A stretch of 64,000 bases of DNA from Aequorivita marisscotiae (GTDB taxonomy: Bacteria > Bacteroidota > Bacteroidia > Flavobacteriales > Flavobacteriaceae), in the NCBI RefSeq assembly GCF_029814825.1, contig NZ_CP122379.1:2108001-2172000 (forward strand), given 5' to 3'. The notes under the pieces are model-generated. The model saw only the letters and a program-made list of their open reading frames with translations, had not been told where the DNA came from and did no database searches. This document shows positions 61,135 through 64,000 of the stretch, piece by piece. Position 1 is the first letter of the stretch. Every line of letters begins with the position of its first letter. Made by a program: the position numbers and the translations under genes.

Positions 61135-61702
61135 ACTCGTCTTCGCAACCCACAATAAAAATAAATTTGCCGAGGTAAAATCGATGCTGCCGAAACATAT
61201 TGAATTATTAAGCTTAAAAGATATTGGCTGCAATGAAGATATTGCAGAAACCGCAGATACTATTGAAGGTAACGCGATTTTAAAAGCCAATTATGTGCGT
61301 AATAAATACGGTATTAACTGCTTTGCGGACGATACGGGTTTAGAGGTAAAATCTATAAATAACGAGCCCGGTGTTTTTAGTGCGCGGTACGCTGGAGATT
61401 CCAACAATTCAAAAGCGAACATGGAAAAACTTTTAAAAAATTTGAAAGGCAAGGAAGATCGCTCGGCAAGATTCAAAACCGCAATCGCTTTAAATATGGA
61501 ACGCGAGGAAATTATGTTTCTCGGAATCTGCGAAGGCAAAATAACCAAAGAAGCCCGCGGTAATTCTGGTTTTGGCTACGACCCGGTTTTCCAGCCTAAA
61601 GGCTTTACAACAACCTTTGCAGAAATGACGCTGCAACAGAAAAGTGAAATAGGCCATCGCGGAAAAGCAATGCGCCAACTAATAGATTATCTTTCCCAAT
61701 AG
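61130..61702 (+). CDS. rdgB: non-canonical purine NTP pyrophosphatase (RdgB/HAM1)
   Basis: This 190-residue Ham1/RdgB-family enzyme hydrolyses dITP, dXTP and similar damaged nucleotides to prevent their incorporation. Start KLVFATHNKNKFAEVKSML, the metal site CFADDTGLEVKSINNEPGVFSARYAG and the end GNSGFGYDPVFQP with GHRGKA are all characteristic. The ATG lies inside the last unit of the heptamer tract. It is probably cotranscribed with trmH. Confidence 0.93.
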   Translation: MKLVFATHNKNKFAEVKSMLPKHIELLSLKDIGCNEDIAETADTIEGNAILKANYVRNKYGINCFADDTGLEVKSINNEPGVFSARYAGDSNNSKANMEKLLKNLKGKEDRSARFKTAIALNMEREEIMFLGICEGKITKEARGNSGFGYDPVFQPKGFTTTFAEMTLQQKSEIGHRGKAMRQLIDYLSQ

Positions 61703-61765
61703 GACGTAGTTTTTGGTTTTTCATAAAAAAAGCCCAACAATCACTGTCAAATAAAAACTTTAGCT

Positions 61766-61773
61766 TACTTTTG
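61766..61773 (+). promoter_or_regulatory. -7 element of the DEAD-box helicase gene
   Basis: TACTTTTG fits TAnnTTTG and is followed by GCGCCC. It lies about 145 bases before the ATG, giving a long leader. The -33 TTG is not convincing. Confidence 0.4.
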
Positions 61774-61917
61774 CGCCCTTGAAAAATACGAGGCCCCTTG
61801 GTGGCATCTTGTTTCAAGAAAATTCCTCAGGGTGAGGAGTGCTATAGTGAAGCTGTCCGTTTTTTATATGTCCAGTCGCTTCCCGTTAGCACATATAAAA
61901 ATATATATTACAAAAAA

Positions 61918-63729
61918 ATGACAGCATTTAAAGCACTCGGCTTGGAAGAGCATCTTCTAAAAGCCATCGCCGACATGGGTTTTGAAACTCCATCGGAAGT
62001 ACAAGAAAAAGCAATCCCAATTCTTTTAGATCGCGAAACCGACATGGTTTCGTTAGCGCAGACAGGAACGGGAAAAACCGCAGCATTTGGTTTCCCGATG
62101 TTGCAAAAAATTGACGTAAACAGTCGTACAACTCAGGGTTTAATCCTTTCGCCAACCCGCGAACTTTGCCTTCAGATTACAAATGAAATGGTTGCGTACG
62201 GCAAATATATGCCGGGCCTTAACGTTACCGCTATTTACGGGGGTGCCAGTATAACAGACCAAGCGCGTCAAATTAAGAAGGGTTCGCAAATTATAGTTGC
62301 CACTCCGGGACGAATGAAAGATATGATTGGCCGTGGTTTGGTTGACATTTCAAAAATAGAATATTGCGTGCTCGATGAGGCCGATGAGATGCTCAATATG
62401 GGCTTTTATGAAGACATAACCGAAATTCTTTCGCACTCGCCAAAAGATAAAAGCACCTGGCTTTTTAGCGCAACCATGCCGAAAGAGGTTTCTACAATTG
62501 CTAAAAAGTTTATGCACACTCCCGTGGAAATCACGGTTGGAACTAAAAACGTTGGTTCGGATCAGGTTACGCACGAGTATTATTTGGTAAACGCTCGCGA
62601 CCGTTACAATGCTTTAAAGCGTTTGGCAGATGCGAACCCAGAGATATTTTCGGTAATTTTTTGCAGAACTAAGCGCGACACCCAAAAAGTTGCAGAACAA
62701 TTAATAGAAGATGGGTATAACGCGGCGGCAATCCACGGAGATTTAAGTCAGAGTCAGCGCGATACCGTAATGAAATCCTTCCGCAATCGGCAAATACAAA
62801 TGCTAGTTGCAACCGATGTAGCAGCTCGCGGAATTGATGTGGACGATATTACCCACGTTATAAATTATCAGTTGCCCGACGAAATAGAAACTTATACACA
62901 CCGTAGCGGGCGTACCGGTCGTGCGGGAAAGACGGGTATTTCAATGGTTATCGTTTCAAAAAGTGAAGTGCGAAAAATTCACACAATTGAAAAGATGATT
63001 CAAAAGAAATTTATTGCAAAGGAAATTCCATCGGGTATGGAAATTTGTGAAGTGCAAATGTTTCACTTGGCAAATTCTATTAAGGATACAAAAATAAATC
63101 CCGAAATTAATGCCTACCTTCCCAATATAAACGAAGTATTGGCAGACTTTTCAAAGGAAGAACTTATTCAAAAAGTGTTTTCCGTAGAGTTTACGCGCTT
63201 TTTAAATTACTATAAAAACAGTAAAGATTTAAACATTTCTAACGATCGCAATTTTTCGGATGAAGACGCTAAAGATAGTACGCGCTACTTCGTGAATATT
63301 GGTAACAAAGACGATTTTGATTGGATGAGTTTAAAAGATTTCCTTCGCGATTTACTTCAATTGGGAAAGGACGATATTTACAAAGTTGACGTAAAGGATA
63401 GTTTTTCATTCTTTAATACAGACACCAAGCACCAGGAAATGGTGATGGGTATTTTTAAGGACTTTAAGCTAGACGGCAGACAAATTAATGTTGAAATATC
63501 TAAAGACACCGGTCGCGGCGGAAGAAGCAGCGGAGGTGGAAGAGATCGTGGAAAGCGAAGAGGCGACCGCAGTGGGAGCGACCGCGGAAATAGAGGCGAT
63601 AGAAGCGGCGGGTTTAAAAAACGCAGCGGCGGCCGTGGAGACAAACCAGCTTTTAAAGGCAAAAGCCGTAGAAGCCCCGATCGTCCAGATACAAAGGGAA
63701 CTGGCGGAAGACGCAGAAGAAAGTCGTAA
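61918..63729 (+). CDS. DEAD-box RNA helicase with Arg/Gly-rich tail
   Basis: This 603-residue ATP-dependent RNA helicase of the DEAD family, likely involved in ribosome assembly or mRNA turnover, has AQTGTGKTAAFGFPM (Walker A), SPTRELCLQ, TPGRMKD, LDEADEMLNMGF (DEAD), FSATMPKE (SAT), ARGIDVDD and HRSGRTGRAGK. A DbpA/RbpA-like RNA-binding domain (about 450-535) is followed by a tail rich in Arg, Gly and Ser. The start at 61918 gives MTAFKALGLEEHLL; the ORF extends 40 codons upstream but that region is leader. A terminator follows. Confidence 0.93.
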   Translation: MTAFKALGLEEHLLKAIADMGFETPSEVQEKAIPILLDRETDMVSLAQTGTGKTAAFGFPMLQKIDVNSRTTQGLILSPTRELCLQITNEMVAYGKYMPGLNVTAIYGGASITDQARQIKKGSQIIVATPGRMKDMIGRGLVDISKIEYCVLDEADEMLNMGFYEDITEILSHSPKDKSTWLFSATMPKEVSTIAKKFMHTPVEITVGTKNVGSDQVTHEYYLVNARDRYNALKRLADANPEIFSVIFCRTKRDTQKVAEQLIEDGYNAAAIHGDLSQSQRDTVMKSFRNRQIQMLVATDVAARGIDVDDITHVINYQLPDEIETYTHRSGRTGRAGKTGISMVIVSKSEVRKIHTIEKMIQKKFIAKEIPSGMEICEVQMFHLANSIKDTKINPEINAYLPNINEVLADFSKEELIQKVFSVEFTRFLNYYKNSKDLNISNDRNFSDEDAKDSTRYFVNIGNKDDFDWMSLKDFLRDLLQLGKDDIYKVDVKDSFSFFNTDTKHQEMVMGIFKDFKLDGRQINVEISKDTGRGGRSSGGGRDRGKRRGDRSGSDRGNRGDRSGGFKKRSGGRGDKPAFKGKSRRSPDRPDTKGTGGRRRRKS

Positions 63730-63861
63730 GAACAAACAAGTTTTGGGATTTAATAATCAGGGAGAAAACCACCGGTTAGCAATTCCCTGTAGCGATTAAG
63801 TATTTTCGCTCTGCAAAAGATTAAACTTTCGTTCATCTTTTGAGTCTATATAAGTATATTT

Positions 63862-63893
63862 ACGGGCCTTTTATATCGAGGCCCGTTTTTTTT
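63862..63893 (+). terminator. intrinsic terminator after the DEAD-box helicase
   Basis: ACGGGCCT pairs with AGGCCCGT across a 9-base AT-rich loop, followed by eight T residues. Confidence 0.9.
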
Positions 63894-63899
63894 AAACTT

Positions 63900-64000
63900 A
63901 TGAAAACCTTCAATTTTCTAACGGAACATATACTGGAAAATAACCGTGTGCAACTTAGTCCGTTGCATCGGGAAGATATTGATAGGATTTTACACTTTTC
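63900..64000 (+). CDS. GNAT-like N-acetyltransferase (partial, runs off the window)
   Basis: The frame from the ATG at 63900 encodes MKTFNFLTEHILENNRVQLS followed by PLHREDIDRILHFS, then leaves the window. The pattern (conserved N-terminal L-E-x-x-R-V-x-L-x-P-L-x-x-E-D-I) is that of the RimJ/RimL-type GNAT acetyltransferases, but only 34 residues can be seen, so the function is tentative. It lies directly after a terminator and thus has its own promoter. Confidence 0.5.
   Translation, partial: MKTFNFLTEHILENNRVQLSPLHREDIDRILHF

Noticed and set aside
63469..63799. Alanine/valine-rich ORFs over the end of the DEAD-box helicase gene
   Set aside because: They are out-of-frame readings of the repetitive Arg/Gly tail-coding sequence.

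Overview
The window is a chromosomal segment from a member of the Bacteroidetes, most likely the family Flavobacteriaceae; the genus cannot be fixed from the sequence. The reasons are the AT-rich DNA, many promoters with the Bacteroidetes -7 element TAnnTTTG and weak or absent leaders, several secreted proteins ending in a type IX secretion (T9SS) sorting domain, and lineage-typical genes (OstA-like protein, CAL67264-type small membrane protein, BshB1, short MenE, tandem DUF368). It looks like core genome. I see no phage, integrase, IS transposase, CRISPR array or rRNA. One tRNA (His) is present, and no gene-free stretch exceeds 300 bases.

Layout: 1-10.9 kb is a mostly minus-strand block (relA/spoT, fur-like regulator, purA, OstA-like protein, class III aminotransferase, TPR protein, two tandem DUF368 proteins). 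11-15.8 kb carries a small unknown protein, a T9SS M28 peptidase, a lipoprotein and recG. 15.9-20.7 kb has a PNGase F-like T9SS protein, an M1 aminopeptidase and a patatin. 20.7-31.9 kb mixes an FMN glutamate-synthase-like protein, a PcrA/UvrD helicase, an esterase, Sua5, NTF2-like and TerB-like proteins, OmpA, a glycosyltransferase, an HsdR-N protein, holA and DoxX. 32-36.9 kb is a menaquinone cluster (menA, MBL hydrolase, menC, CPBP protease, menE). 37-46.2 kb has a glycosyltransferase, an acyl-CoA carboxylase beta chain, DinB, ettA and a large BNR/T9SS protein. 46.3-51.4 kb holds hutG-hutI, a Cys/Met gamma-lyase-type enzyme, bshB1 and tRNA-His. 51.4-64 kb has an M28 peptidase, an MBL-rhodanese protein, a DUF4397 protein, a DUF2383-type protein, an FAD oxidoreductase, YetF, a sirtuin, trmH, rdgB, a DEAD-box helicase and the start of a GNAT gene.

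The most striking feature is inside recG. A complete DUF559 (Vsr-like) endonuclease domain of about 150 residues, flanked by GC-rich palindromic sequence, sits in frame between helicase motifs II and III, so a mobile-looking cassette is carried inside a core repair helicase without breaking its frame. A second pattern that gene calling does not explain is a set of degenerate tandem repeats in several short intergenic gaps. All have a 7-base period but differ in sequence (16 units upstream of the fur-like gene; shorter tracts before ostA, ettA, trmH, rdgB and the CPBP gene). A third is a dispersed imperfect palindrome family related to CATCCTGAGCGCAGTCGAAGG, with four copies.

Pathway links visible here are menaquinone synthesis (menA/menC/menE), histidine degradation (hutI/hutG), low-molecular-weight thiol and sulfur metabolism (gamma-lyase, bshB1, MBL-rhodanese), the stringent response (relA/spoT next to purA and a Fur-family regulator), and secretion of hydrolases through T9SS. 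Starts were set by homology and promoter position; several genes use GTG or TTG and one may use ATT.
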